A stretch of 64,000 nt of DNA. Origin: Flavobacterium sp. GTDB taxonomy: Bacteria > Bacteroidota > Bacteroidia > Flavobacteriales > Flavobacteriaceae. The notes beneath the pieces are model-generated. The model was not told where the DNA came from and did not search any database. It worked only from the letters and a program-made list of their open reading frames with translations. Every line of letters begins with the position of its first letter. Position 1 is the stretch's first letter. Location of the stretch: positions 1 to 64,000 of the forward strand of contig JAEUTY010000028.1 in the NCBI GenBank assembly GCA_016787805.1. The letters run 5' to 3'. Below, piece after piece: positions 43,279 through 50,973 of the stretch. A program made the position numbers and the translations under genes.

Positions 43279-43887
43279 TTAAACTAATAACCCTTTTAAA
43301 ATCATTCTTGTGATTTCGGTTTTTCTCTCTTCCAAAATCACTTGAAACTCAGCTTCATTTTTACCTGTAATAAGCATAATCATGGGTTTTGCTAATACAG
43401 GGAAAGCACATAATGAAATAATGTGTATAAAAACTTGAATTGGTTCTATATTTATAATTTTACCTTTATTAATATCTTGTTGAACTTGAACTATAAAAGT
43501 GTCTATATTTGGCAAATTACCTTCGAGTAATTTTTCAACAAAACTTGCACCTAGATTATTAATTTCATTGATTATAAACAATGGCATAAAAGGATTTTTC
43601 GTAGCAAGCAACAAATAACTTTCTACAAATTTTTCAATTTTTATTTCAAATTCTAAATCACTATTTAAGACTTTTAGCATACTTGGCATAGCTTGTCTTA
43701 AGATTGTTTTAGCAATATTATGATAGAGTAATTCTTTTGAACGAAAATAATAATTTAATACAGTTCTTTTTATTCCTGCTCTATCCGCAATATCTTGCAT
43801 TTTAGAATTCTCATATCCCTTTTCTATAAAAACATTATATGCAGCTACTAAAATCTGTTCTTCAATTGTTTCTTCTTTATTTGACAT
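43279..43887 (-). CDS. TetR/AcrR family regulator
   Basis: A 202-residue repressor. The N-terminal helix-turn-helix is canonical: EEQILVAAYNVFIEKGYENS, MQDIADRAGIKRTVLNYYFR and SKELLYHNI. The C-terminal ligand domain is all-helical, with a C-terminal segment (IHIISLCAFPVLAKPMIMLI) like that of efflux regulators. It is upstream of and co-directional with the efflux operon, and near-identical palindromic sites lie before both its own gene and tolC, so it probably represses both. The start at 43887 (MSNKEET) is preferred over one three codons earlier. Confidence 0.92.
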   Translation of the reverse strand: MSNKEETIEEQILVAAYNVFIEKGYENSKMQDIADRAGIKRTVLNYYFRSKELLYHNIAKTILRQAMPSMLKVLNSDLEFEIKIEKFVESYLLLATKNPFMPLFIINEINNLGASFVEKLLEGNLPNIDTFIVQVQQDINKGKIINIEPIQVFIHIISLCAFPVLAKPMIMLITGKNEAEFQVILEERKTEITRMILKGLLV

Positions 43888-43898
43888 TACTAACACGA

Positions 43899-43917
43899 TG
43901 TTTGACGCAAATGTCAG
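43899..43917 (-). promoter_or_regulatory. Probable TetR operator at its own promoter
   Basis: TGTTTGACGCAAATGTCAG lies 11 bases upstream of the tetR ATG; second copy of the site at 43241-43259. Confidence 0.65.
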
Positions 43918-43942
43918 ACATATTTCTTAAGATGCAAAACAA

Positions 43943-45184
43943 TTAGCTAATTTTAACATTTTTCTCATCTACTATTAAGAACTTATTTTTCAAAATTTTC
44001 ATATCCTCACTAACTTTTCTATCTAATACTTTTGCATAATGTTGTGTTGTTCTCAAATTTTTATGTCCAAGCATTTTGCTTACGCTTTCGATAGGAACTC
44101 CATTTGTAAGGGTTACGGTAGTAGCGAATGTATGTCGAGCGATATGAAAAGTTAATTCTTTTTCAATTTCACAAACTCCAGCTATTTCTTTTAGATAGGC
44201 ATTCATTTTTTGATTTGACAAAATAGGTAGTAGTTTATCTTCATTGATACATTGTGGATGATTTTCGTATTTATCGATTATCATTTGTGTAACAGGAAGG
44301 ATTGGAATTTTGGAAGCACTTTCTGTTTTTTGTCTATGTGTTGAAATCCATTTTTCGCCATCTATTCCAATTACAATGTTTGATTTTGTTAAATTGAAAA
44401 CATCAATAAATGCAAGTCCTGTGAAACATGAAAACACAAACATATCTCTTACTAATTCTAAACGTTTTATTTTAAATTCTTTATTAATTAACGATTCAAT
44501 TTCGCCTTCTGTTAAGTAGGTTCTTTCAATTTCTTTTACTTTGCCTTTATAATTAAGAAAAGGGTCTTTTTCTATCCATCCATTTACATAACATTGTTTT
44601 ACAATTTTGCCAAAGTTTCTAATATATTTAATGGTTGAATTGTTGTTGCAGTTTTTAGTGTTTCTCAAGTAGAAATCAAAATCATTAATAAAAGCAATAT
44701 CCACTTGTTTTATTGAAATATCATTAAGTTTATATTGATATTTTAAAAACTCTTTGGTGTGACTTAATGCTGTTTCATATTTCTTGTAAGTGTTAATTGA
44801 AAATTCTTTCCCAACCAGCTCTTTCATTCGTTTGTTGTGGTCTTCAAAAATTACTATAAGTTTACGTTGTCTTTCTTCAACTCCTAAGAATTTATTTTTG
44901 AAGGTTTGGGCATTAATTTCTTGGTTATTGTTAACCATCCATTTTTCTGTTTCATATGCTTTTGCATTTAAAATGTCTAGGTAACTATTAATTAGTCTGG
45001 CTTCTTCTGAATTTCCTTTTATTTTACCTGCCGCAGTATTCCATTTGTTTTTTTCTACAAACTTTGAGGTACTTAATTCAATACGAGTTCCGTTAATTGT
45101 AATTCTTTGATAAATGGGAAGTAAACCAGTTTTTGATGCTTTAGAACTTTTTACATAGAAAAGTATTGACATTTTGTGTTTCAT
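43943..45184 (-). CDS. Tyrosine recombinase (island integrase)
   Basis: A 413-residue site-specific recombinase that integrates and excises the island. An N-terminal arm-binding domain (about residues 1-95) and a SAM-like core-binding domain (about 105-205) precede the catalytic domain. Catalytic residues: the first Arg region lies near ELVRDMFVFSCFTGLAFIDV, the His-x-x-Arg box is TFHIARHTFATTV, then MLGHKNLRTTQHYAKV with the nucleophile Tyr. The motif order and spacing suggest an active enzyme. It lies 249 bases inside attR, the usual place for the integrase of an element that targets tRNA or tmRNA genes. Confidence 0.94.
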   Translation of the reverse strand: MKHKMSILFYVKSSKASKTGLLPIYQRITINGTRIELSTSKFVEKNKWNTAAGKIKGNSEEARLINSYLDILNAKAYETEKWMVNNNQEINAQTFKNKFLGVEERQRKLIVIFEDHNKRMKELVGKEFSINTYKKYETALSHTKEFLKYQYKLNDISIKQVDIAFINDFDFYLRNTKNCNNNSTIKYIRNFGKIVKQCYVNGWIEKDPFLNYKGKVKEIERTYLTEGEIESLINKEFKIKRLELVRDMFVFSCFTGLAFIDVFNLTKSNIVIGIDGEKWISTHRQKTESASKIPILPVTQMIIDKYENHPQCINEDKLLPILSNQKMNAYLKEIAGVCEIEKELTFHIARHTFATTVTLTNGVPIESVSKMLGHKNLRTTQHYAKVLDRKVSEDMKILKNKFLIVDEKNVKIS

Positions 45185-45284
45185 TTTGTGGTGACTTTAA
45201 TGTTATTCAAATTAATTATTTAATACTTATTTGTCAAGATGTTCATCTTTTGAACTGCTTGCTATCACTGGCTTTACGAGAAAT

Positions 45285-45364
45285 TCGGTTACCCTAATTT
45301 TCCTTTTTTTCGGGTAACCGATTTTACCACCAATGGTTTGCGATTTAATAGATAATTTGAATAG
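45285..45364. promoter_or_regulatory. Right-end integrase/excision site cluster
   Basis: GGGTAACCGATTTTACCACC (45312-45331) is in the same orientation as at the left end; an inverted relative (reverse complement AATTAGGGTAACCGAATT) lies at about 45283-45301; AGATAATTTGAATAG (45350-45364) is the inverse of the left-end CTATTCAAATTATCT. Confidence 0.68.
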
Positions 45365-45373
45365 TACCTAAAA

Positions 45374-45410
45374 CAAAAAAGCCCGTAAATCATACGATTT
45401 ACAGGCTTTT
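45374..45410 (-). terminator. Terminator downstream of ssrA, within the island
   Basis: Fifteen-base arms (AAAAGCCCGTAAATC / GATTTACAGGCTTTT, one mismatch) with a loop of ATAC; on the minus strand a U tract follows. It is 23 bases beyond the ssrA 3' end and belongs to the island, not to the original chromosome. Confidence 0.85.
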
Positions 45411-45432
45411 AGTCTGTTTTGAAATTGTTTTA

Positions 45433-45449
45433 GTGGAGTCGCCGAGAAT
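45433..45449. repeat. attR: core site within the ssrA 3' end
   Basis: GTGGAGTCGCCGAGAAT, identical to attL at 14948-14964. It covers the last bases of the mature tmRNA (3' half of the T-arm and acceptor). Confidence 0.92.
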
Positions 45450-45828
45450 CGAACTCGGGTCCAAACAAGCAATCCAATAGCTTTCTACACGCTTATTTCT
45501 TGATTGAGTTTTCGACAAAAAGCAAGGCCAAGAACAGCCACTTTTTGCTTAGCTTTATAGTTGTCAGAAAGGATTCAAAGCATTACCTTTCCTAGGTTTA
45601 CTTTTACGGTTCACCTGTACCAACCGCCATAAACCAAGGCTTTTGAGGTGAATCTAGCTTCCCGACCTTGTCGGGACTAGGCAAATCGTACTAAACTTCG
45701 GATTAAGCAGCTAAAGCGTAATTATTTTCGCCGTTTATAAGTTCGTACCTTTGGATTTACGAGCAAAAAGTACAATGCTCGACGTGCTTACTAATCAATT
45801 CCACTCGCTGTCAAAACCAGTCGACCCC
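45434..45828 (-). ncRNA. ssrA: tmRNA (transfer-messenger RNA)
   Basis: Rescues stalled ribosomes and tags the nascent peptide. The 5' end GGGGTCGACTGG pairs with the 3' CGACTCC to make a seven-base acceptor stem (one G-U). The T-arm CCGAG-TTCGATT-CTCGG follows the TTTGGAC segment, and GGTTTTGACAGCGAG near the 5' end is typical of tmRNA. The tag reading frame lies at 45703-45732. CCA is not fully encoded; after the discriminator A the DNA reads CT, where the island begins. The gene is the island's integration site and is kept whole. Confidence 0.96.
45703..45732 (-). other. tmRNA tag reading frame
   Basis: Codons GGC GAA AAT AAT TAC GCT TTA GCT GCT TAA encode GENNYALAA and a stop. With the charged Ala the tag is AGENNYALAA, of the form expected for Flavobacteriaceae. 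Confidence 0.95.
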
Positions 45829-45831
45829 TTT

Positions 45832-45905
45832 TTCAGTGTTCAGTGTTCAGTGTTCAGTGTTCAGTGTTCAGTGTTCAGTGTTCAGTGTTCAGTGTTCAGT
45901 GTTCA
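45832..45905. repeat. Ten-copy TTCAGTG heptamer tandem repeat
   Basis: Ten perfect TTCAGTG units (45832-45901) plus TTCA, beginning three bases upstream of the tmRNA 5' end. It fills the space between the mature RNA and the predicted promoter, so it may be transcribed as a leader removed by RNase P. The rest of the 316-base gap to the helicase gene holds only degenerate short repeats. Confidence 0.97.
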
Positions 45906-45919
45906 CAAAAACTTGGCCA

Positions 45920-45950
45920 CAAAGATACATTTGGAAATTCCAAAAACCAA
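45920..45950 (-). promoter_or_regulatory. Candidate ssrA promoter
   Basis: Minus-strand TATCTTTG (45920-45927) with TTG at 45948-45950, 20 bases apart. Transcription would start about 85 bases before the mature tmRNA, across the heptamer repeat. Confidence 0.55.
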
Positions 45951-46144
45951 ATCCCAAATGGTAAAAGAATGCAAAATGCAGTGGCAGAATGCAGAATTCT
46001 TTGACAATCAACCATAAACAACAAACTATAAAAAAGACAAAATGAGATGCTTCCTGCGTCAGCATGATAAGCGTAAAGTAGCGCTACTATCATCACAATA
46101 AAATTCCGTTATCTTTTATCTGCCTTCTGCGTTCTGTAGTCTGA

Positions 46145-47491
46145 TTACTTTCCCTTCCGCTTCGCCGCTCTTTTTTTCTCCACCCCGCGATTGGTAGGTT
46201 TGGTTTTTCTTGGATTTCGTTTTCCTGGTCCGCCCAAATTTACTTTTTTGTTTTTGTCTGATTTTTCATGAAATGCAGAACCACCGTCCAATTTGGGTTT
46301 CTTGAGTAAAAATTTAAATTTCTTTTTATCTTTTTCAAACTCTAATAATCGAGTTGCAATTTCAATACCTTCAGGCAAGTCCAATAGTTTTACTTCTTTC
46401 TCCATCAAAATCTCAGCCTGAATTAGTACTTCTTCTTCACTTGGACTGATAAAACTAATGGCAATTCCCGATTTGTCAGCGCGCCCAGTTCGACCAATTC
46501 GGTGAATGTATTGCTCTTCTATTTCAGGAAATTCCACATTGATTACATGCGTCACATCCGAAATATCCAAACCTCGAGCCATTACATCAGTAGTGATTAT
46601 TCCTTTAAGTTCACCTCTTTGAAACGAGGCCATCGTATTCAAACGGTAATTCTGTGACTTGTTCGAGTGAATAATACCAAATTGTTCTGGAAAATCTTCT
46701 TCAATGCTATTAGCCACTAAATCGGCCGTTTTTTTATTATTGACAAAGATCAAAACCCTACTCATACTATCATCTTGTTGCAATAATCCTTTCAGTAAAT
46801 TGATTTTGGTCAAAAAGTTAGGTGTACGATAACCTAATTGCTCAATTTTTTCCAATGGTGTTCCCGATGGTGCTAGCGTAATCTCTTCTGGGAATTCAAA
46901 ATAATCATCCAACATTTCATCTACATCATCAGTCATCGTGGCCGAGAAAAGGATGTTCTGACGTTTGTTTTTGAGCATCGCCAAAATTGAAGTGACTTGA
47001 AATCGAAAGCCTAAATTGAGTATTTCATCAAATTCGTCTATAACTAATTTTTGCAACGAGTCAAACCGAACTACATTGTCTAATGCCAAATCCATTGTTC
47101 TTCCCGGTGTTCCAACCAATATGTCAACACCTTCTAAAACGGCTTTTTTTTGCGTATTAATGTTCACACCACCATAAACGCCCAGCACACGTACCGACAT
47201 ATATTGGGTTACACTTTCAACCACATCAACCGTTTGCACCACCAATTCACGCGTCGGAACAATAATGACAATGCGAGGCGAATCAGTAGCGATAAATTTC
47301 CACTGTTTCAATAAAGGCAACAAATAAGCCAAAGTTTTACCTGTTCCTGTTTGAGCAATTCCCATCACATCGCGCCCAGACATGATTGGCGAAAATGATT
47401 TTTCTTGAATAGGAGTTGGCGTTATTAATCCTAATTCATCTAAGGCTTTTTGTAACGATTTAGGTAAGTTAAACTGTTCGAATGTGCTCAT
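46145..47491 (-). CDS. DEAD-box RNA helicase
   Basis: A 448-residue ATP-dependent RNA helicase. Motifs in order: Q motif FNLPKSLQKALDELGLITPTPIQ, motif I GIAQTGTGKT, Ia PTRELVVQT, Ib TPGRTMD, motif II VIDEFDE (DEFD in place of DEAD), motif III FSATM, then IV-VI ending in YIHRIGRTGRADKSG. The last 50 residues are strongly basic (GGPGKRNPRKTKPTNRG), an RNA-binding tail. It probably acts in ribosome assembly or cold adaptation. It stands alone, with a TACCTTTG -7 box upstream. Confidence 0.94.
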   Translation of the reverse strand: MSTFEQFNLPKSLQKALDELGLITPTPIQEKSFSPIMSGRDVMGIAQTGTGKTLAYLLPLLKQWKFIATDSPRIVIIVPTRELVVQTVDVVESVTQYMSVRVLGVYGGVNINTQKKAVLEGVDILVGTPGRTMDLALDNVVRFDSLQKLVIDEFDEILNLGFRFQVTSILAMLKNKRQNILFSATMTDDVDEMLDDYFEFPEEITLAPSGTPLEKIEQLGYRTPNFLTKINLLKGLLQQDDSMSRVLIFVNNKKTADLVANSIEEDFPEQFGIIHSNKSQNYRLNTMASFQRGELKGIITTDVMARGLDISDVTHVINVEFPEIEEQYIHRIGRTGRADKSGIAISFISPSEEEVLIQAEILMEKEVKLLDLPEGIEIATRLLEFEKDKKKFKFLLKKPKLDGGSAFHEKSDKNKKVNLGGPGKRNPRKTKPTNRGVEKKRAAKRKGK

Positions 47492-47509
47492 TATTGTGCT
47501 AATTTACCG

Positions 47510-47517
47510 CAAAGGTA
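47510..47517 (-). promoter_or_regulatory. -7 box of the helicase gene
   Basis: Minus-strand TACCTTTG, 18 bases upstream of the ATG; a TTG at 47542-47544 is 24 bases further. Confidence 0.5.
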
Positions 47518-47667
47518 AGCATTTCATTCCTAACAGGTTTTCAAAACCTATTAGGTTTAATCAAAACTTATTTTTTGGTTCAATTTCAAACCCAAACATG
47601 ACTTATATCATATCCTAATATCCTGATTCTTACGAAATTTGATGCACTAATACTAAACCAAGTTATT

Positions 47668-49797
47668 ATGGCAAATTTTGATAGTAAACACATTAAAAAT
47701 GTGGTTTTGGTTGGACACACGGGAAGTGGTAAAACCACCCTTATCGAATCGATGCTCTTTGAAGCAGGATTAATCAATCGCAGAGGCACTATAGAAGACA
47801 AAAATACGGTGGCCGATTATACCGAAATGGAACACGAGAAAGGCAAAACATTTTTCTCTAAGTTGGTTAATAACAAATGGAAAGGTTATAAAATTAATAT
47901 GTTGGATACTCCAGGATACGATGATTTTGTAGGCGAAATTATAGGCGCTATGCGTGTGGCTGATTGCGGCATTATGTTGCTCAATTCGGCAATGGGCGTT
48001 GAGGTAGGAACCGATATTATTTGGGAATATACTGACCAATACAAGTTTCCGATGCTTTTAGCTATTAATCATTTGGATAATGAAAAATCCGACTTCGATC
48101 GAACTGTAGCCGAAGCCAAATCGCATTTTGGTAATAATGTGGTGATTGTGCAATATCCAGTGAATCAAGGAGAACAATTCGACGCTATAGTTGATGTGTT
48201 GAATATGGTAATGTACCAATATCCAAAAAATGGTGGAAAACCTGAAAAACTACCTATTCCAGAGAGTGAAAAAGAAAAAGCCAATCGTTTGCACCAAGAG
48301 TTAATCGAAACCATTGCGGGTAATGATGAAACCTTGATGGAACGTTATTTTGACAAAGGTGAACTCGATGAAGACGAAATGAAACTCGGTTTGCATCATT
48401 CGCTAATCAAACACGAAATATTCCCTGTTTTCTGCGTTTCTGCGAAGAAAAATATGGGTTGTGGACGCATCATGAGTTTTATTGATAATGTGTGTCCGTT
48501 TGCCTTCGAAATGCCGAAGCAAAGAACTATTGAGGGTACGGAAATAGAATGTAATGAAGCGAATTCGACAGCTATTTTTATTTACAAAACCTTATCCGAA
48601 CCACATGTGGGTGATTTGAGCTTCTTTAAAGTCCTTTCGGGAAAAATTAAAGTAGGTGATGAGTTGACCAACGAGAATACGGGTCAGTTAGAAAAAATCA
48701 ATCAGTTGTATGAAGTGGAAGGCAACAAACGAACATCTGTAAATGAGTTAGTTGCGGGCGATATTGGTGCGACTTTAAAATTGAAAAACACGCACACCAA
48801 CAATACCTTACACGAAAAAGGAACACACATTGAAATTGTTCCTATCGATTTTCCAACACCAACACACACAGTAGCTGTTGAAGGAACCAAAAAAGGGGAA
48901 GAAGAAAAGTTGTCTATCGCTTTGCATCAATTAGTAGAAGAAGACCCAACAATAAAAGTGGAAGTTTCACCCGAGCTGAAACAAACGCTCATTCATTGCC
49001 ACGGCGATTTGCATCTGATGGTCATCAAATGGAAGTTGGAAAATGCTTATAAATTATCAGTAGAATTCAAAACACCTAAAATTCCGTACCGCGAAACCAT
49101 TCGCAAAAGCGCGGAAACAGTATATCGTCACAAAAAACAATCAGGTGGTGCAGGGCAATTTGCCGAAGTTGCTATGAAAATTGAACCTTGGTACAACGGA
49201 ATGGAAGAACCAACAGGTTACAGCATCCGTGGAAAAGAAGAAATTGATTTGCCTTGGGGTGGAAAACTGATGTATTACAATTGCATCGTTGGTGGTGCGA
49301 TTGACGCTCGTTTTCATCCTTCTATTTTAAAAGGTATTATGGAAAAAATGCAGGAAGGTCCATTAACTGGTTCGTACGTAAGAGACGTAAGAGTAATTTT
49401 GTTTGATGGGAAAATGCATTCAGTAGATAGCAACGATTTAGCGTTTAAAACCGCTGGAATGATGGCTTTCAAAGAAAATTTCCACAACGCTGATCCACAA
49501 TTGTTAGAACCATTTTATCATTTGGAAGTGCACGCTCCTGAAGAATTAACGGGTGCTATTATGAGTTCGATTCAAACCCACCGAGCTGTGGTTGAAGGCA
49601 TGGATGCAGAAGGACAATTTTCAATCATCAAAGCACATATTCCTTTGGCAGAAATGCACCAATTTGGTAGCGATTTACGTTCTTTAACCCAAGGAAGAGC
49701 ACGATTTATTGCGCAATTTGATCATTATGAAGCAGTTCCTTTTGATTTGCAAAAAGTAATTATTTCAGAAAATAAACAGCACGAAGAATTGGTTTAG
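47668..49797 (+). CDS. Elongation factor G-like GTPase (EF-G paralogue)
   Basis: A 709-residue translational GTPase. G1 is VVLVGHTGSGKTTLIE, G2 lies in a KGKTFFSKLV segment, G3 is LDTPGYDDF and the NKxD region reads LAINHLDNEKSD, which departs from the NKxD consensus (NHLD). Domains II-V of EF-G follow to the C-terminus (RGKEEIDLPWGGKLM, SLTQGRARFIAQFDHYEAVP). EF-G2 type paralogues of this kind are separate from the main fusA and their precise role is uncertain; ribosome recycling or stress translation is often proposed. Transcribed alone, with a strong terminator after it. Confidence 0.9.
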   Translation: MANFDSKHIKNVVLVGHTGSGKTTLIESMLFEAGLINRRGTIEDKNTVADYTEMEHEKGKTFFSKLVNNKWKGYKINMLDTPGYDDFVGEIIGAMRVADCGIMLLNSAMGVEVGTDIIWEYTDQYKFPMLLAINHLDNEKSDFDRTVAEAKSHFGNNVVIVQYPVNQGEQFDAIVDVLNMVMYQYPKNGGKPEKLPIPESEKEKANRLHQELIETIAGNDETLMERYFDKGELDEDEMKLGLHHSLIKHEIFPVFCVSAKKNMGCGRIMSFIDNVCPFAFEMPKQRTIEGTEIECNEANSTAIFIYKTLSEPHVGDLSFFKVLSGKIKVGDELTNENTGQLEKINQLYEVEGNKRTSVNELVAGDIGATLKLKNTHTNNTLHEKGTHIEIVPIDFPTPTHTVAVEGTKKGEEEKLSIALHQLVEEDPTIKVEVSPELKQTLIHCHGDLHLMVIKWKLENAYKLSVEFKTPKIPYRETIRKSAETVYRHKKQSGGAGQFAEVAMKIEPWYNGMEEPTGYSIRGKEEIDLPWGGKLMYYNCIVGGAIDARFHPSILKGIMEKMQEGPLTGSYVRDVRVILFDGKMHSVDSNDLAFKTAGMMAFKENFHNADPQLLEPFYHLEVHAPEELTGAIMSSIQTHRAVVEGMDAEGQFSIIKAHIPLAEMHQFGSDLRSLTQGRARFIAQFDHYEAVPFDLQKVIISENKQHEELV

Positions 49798-49817
49798 TTT
49801 TAGGATAATTCTTTAAT

Positions 49818-49855
49818 GAAAAACCCTGTAATCAGTTGAATACAGGGTTTTTCTA
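49818..49855. terminator. Bidirectional terminator
   Basis: AAAAACCCTGTA / TACAGGGTTTTT hairpin with A and T runs, between the convergent EF-G-like and SRPBCC genes. Confidence 0.9.
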
Positions 49856-49872
49856 TTAATTAAATTGGGTCG

Positions 49873-50265
49873 TTATAATTTTCCCATATTGGCTGCCAAG
49901 GTTTCTAAAAATTTGCTAATTGGACCTTTAATCATCATGGCCATCATTGGGTTGAATTCGCCTTCAAAATCCAATTTAACAGCACAACTCGCATCCGAAA
50001 TCGCATCGATATTGGCAATTAAAGAGAACGGAAGTTTATCACTTGCTGCAGAAAGTACCACTTTGGAGTGAGGCATTTTGTCTTTCATACGCAATTTGAT
50101 TTCAGGCATACCTTTCAAACCAAAATTAAAAATATCGTCACCCAATACTTCAAATTTGGCAATGTTTTCGGGCATTAATTTTTCAAAATTTTTTACATCC
50201 GACAAGGCGTTAAAAATATATTCAGCCGATTTTTCTACGGTTACTTTTGGACTCTCTAAATTCAT
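49873..50265 (-). CDS. SRPBCC (START-like) family protein
   Basis: A 130-residue protein of the SRPBCC helix-grip fold: SPKVTVEKSAEYIFNALSDV, ENIAKFEVLGDDIFNFGLKG, then the SKFLETLAANMG C-terminal helix that lines the ligand pocket. Such proteins bind hydrophobic ligands; no catalytic residues are evident. It lies 48 bases downstream of pyrE on the same strand, possibly in one transcript. The precise role is unknown. Confidence 0.85.
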   Translation of the reverse strand: MNLESPKVTVEKSAEYIFNALSDVKNFEKLMPENIAKFEVLGDDIFNFGLKGMPEIKLRMKDKMPHSKVVLSAASDKLPFSLIANIDAISDASCAVKLDFEGEFNPMMAMMIKGPISKFLETLAANMGKL

Positions 50266-50313
50266 AATTTATGTCATTATGAGGAACGAAGTAATCTTTA
50301 CTTTCCTCTTTTT

Positions 50314-50961
50314 TTAAATTTTCACTATCCACTCCGACGGATTTTTTCTCCATTCTTGTAGTGTTTGTTGTTCTTCTTCAGTAATGTATTGTTTGGCTAA
50401 GGCTAAATTCAATAAATGCTCATAGTTGCTCAACGTATTCAATTCAACTCCTGCATTTTTGAAATTTTGTTCCGCCACATCAAATCCATACGAAAATACC
50501 GCCACCATACCTTTTACATTAGCGCCCGCTTCTTTCAAAGCTTCAACAGCCAACAAACTGCTATTTCCTGTACTAATTAAATCTTCCACCACTACTACGT
50601 TTTGTCCTTTTTGCAAAAAACCTTCCACTTGGTTTTGTCTTCCGTGCTTTTTAGGCTCTGGACGAACATATACAAAAGGAAGCCCAAGCTCTTCCGCAAC
50701 AAGTATGCCAATGCCAATAGCACCAGTTGCAACGCCAGCAATTACATCTGGTTTACCGTATTTGTCTTCAATTTGTTTTGAAAATTCATCGCGAATGTAA
50801 TTGCGAATCGCTGGAAATGAAAGTGTTAAGCGATTGTCGCAATAAATAGGAGAGTGCCAACCCGAAGCCCATAAAAAAGGTTTTGACGGATTCAATTTAA
50901 TTGCATTTATTTGTAAAAGCAATTCGGCTGTTTTTTCGGCTGTATCTTTATTAAAAATCAT
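50314..50961 (-). CDS. pyrE: Orotate phosphoribosyltransferase
   Basis: Converts orotate and PRPP to OMP in pyrimidine synthesis. The PRPP-binding motif is VVVVEDLISTGNSSLLAVEA and the catalytic loop region is YVRPEPKKHGRQNQVEGFLQ. The N-terminal substrate loop is PFLWASGWHSPIYCDNR. The start at 50961 (MIFNKDTAEK) is chosen because an upstream TACATTTG box lies four bases before it, within the longer frame; the length (215) fits the family. The gene is divergent from a NUDIX gene, the two start codons being only 7 bases apart. Confidence 0.95.
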   Translation of the reverse strand: MIFNKDTAEKTAELLLQINAIKLNPSKPFLWASGWHSPIYCDNRLTLSFPAIRNYIRDEFSKQIEDKYGKPDVIAGVATGAIGIGILVAEELGLPFVYVRPEPKKHGRQNQVEGFLQKGQNVVVVEDLISTGNSSLLAVEALKEAGANVKGMVAVFSYGFDVAEQNFKNAGVELNTLSNYEHLLNLALAKQYITEEEQQTLQEWRKNPSEWIVKI

Positions 50962-50965
50962 ACTG

Positions 50966-50973
50966 CAAATGTA
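50966..50973 (-). promoter_or_regulatory. -7 box of pyrE, apparently leaderless
   Basis: Minus-strand TACATTTG, then CAGT, then the pyrE ATG: the same TAnnTTTG-N4-ATG layout as pabA. The box overlaps the start codon of the divergent NUDIX gene. Confidence 0.5.

Noticed and set aside
14948..45449. Island interpreted as a complete integrative conjugative element or prophage
   Set aside because: No relaxase, Type IV secretion, terminase, capsid or tail genes are recognisable; only integration, excision and replication genes are seen.
45751..46017. Plus-strand open frame across the tmRNA and heptamer repeat
   Set aside because: It begins inside the tmRNA gene and consists largely of repeated VFSVQCS units made by the TTCAGTG array; not a protein gene.
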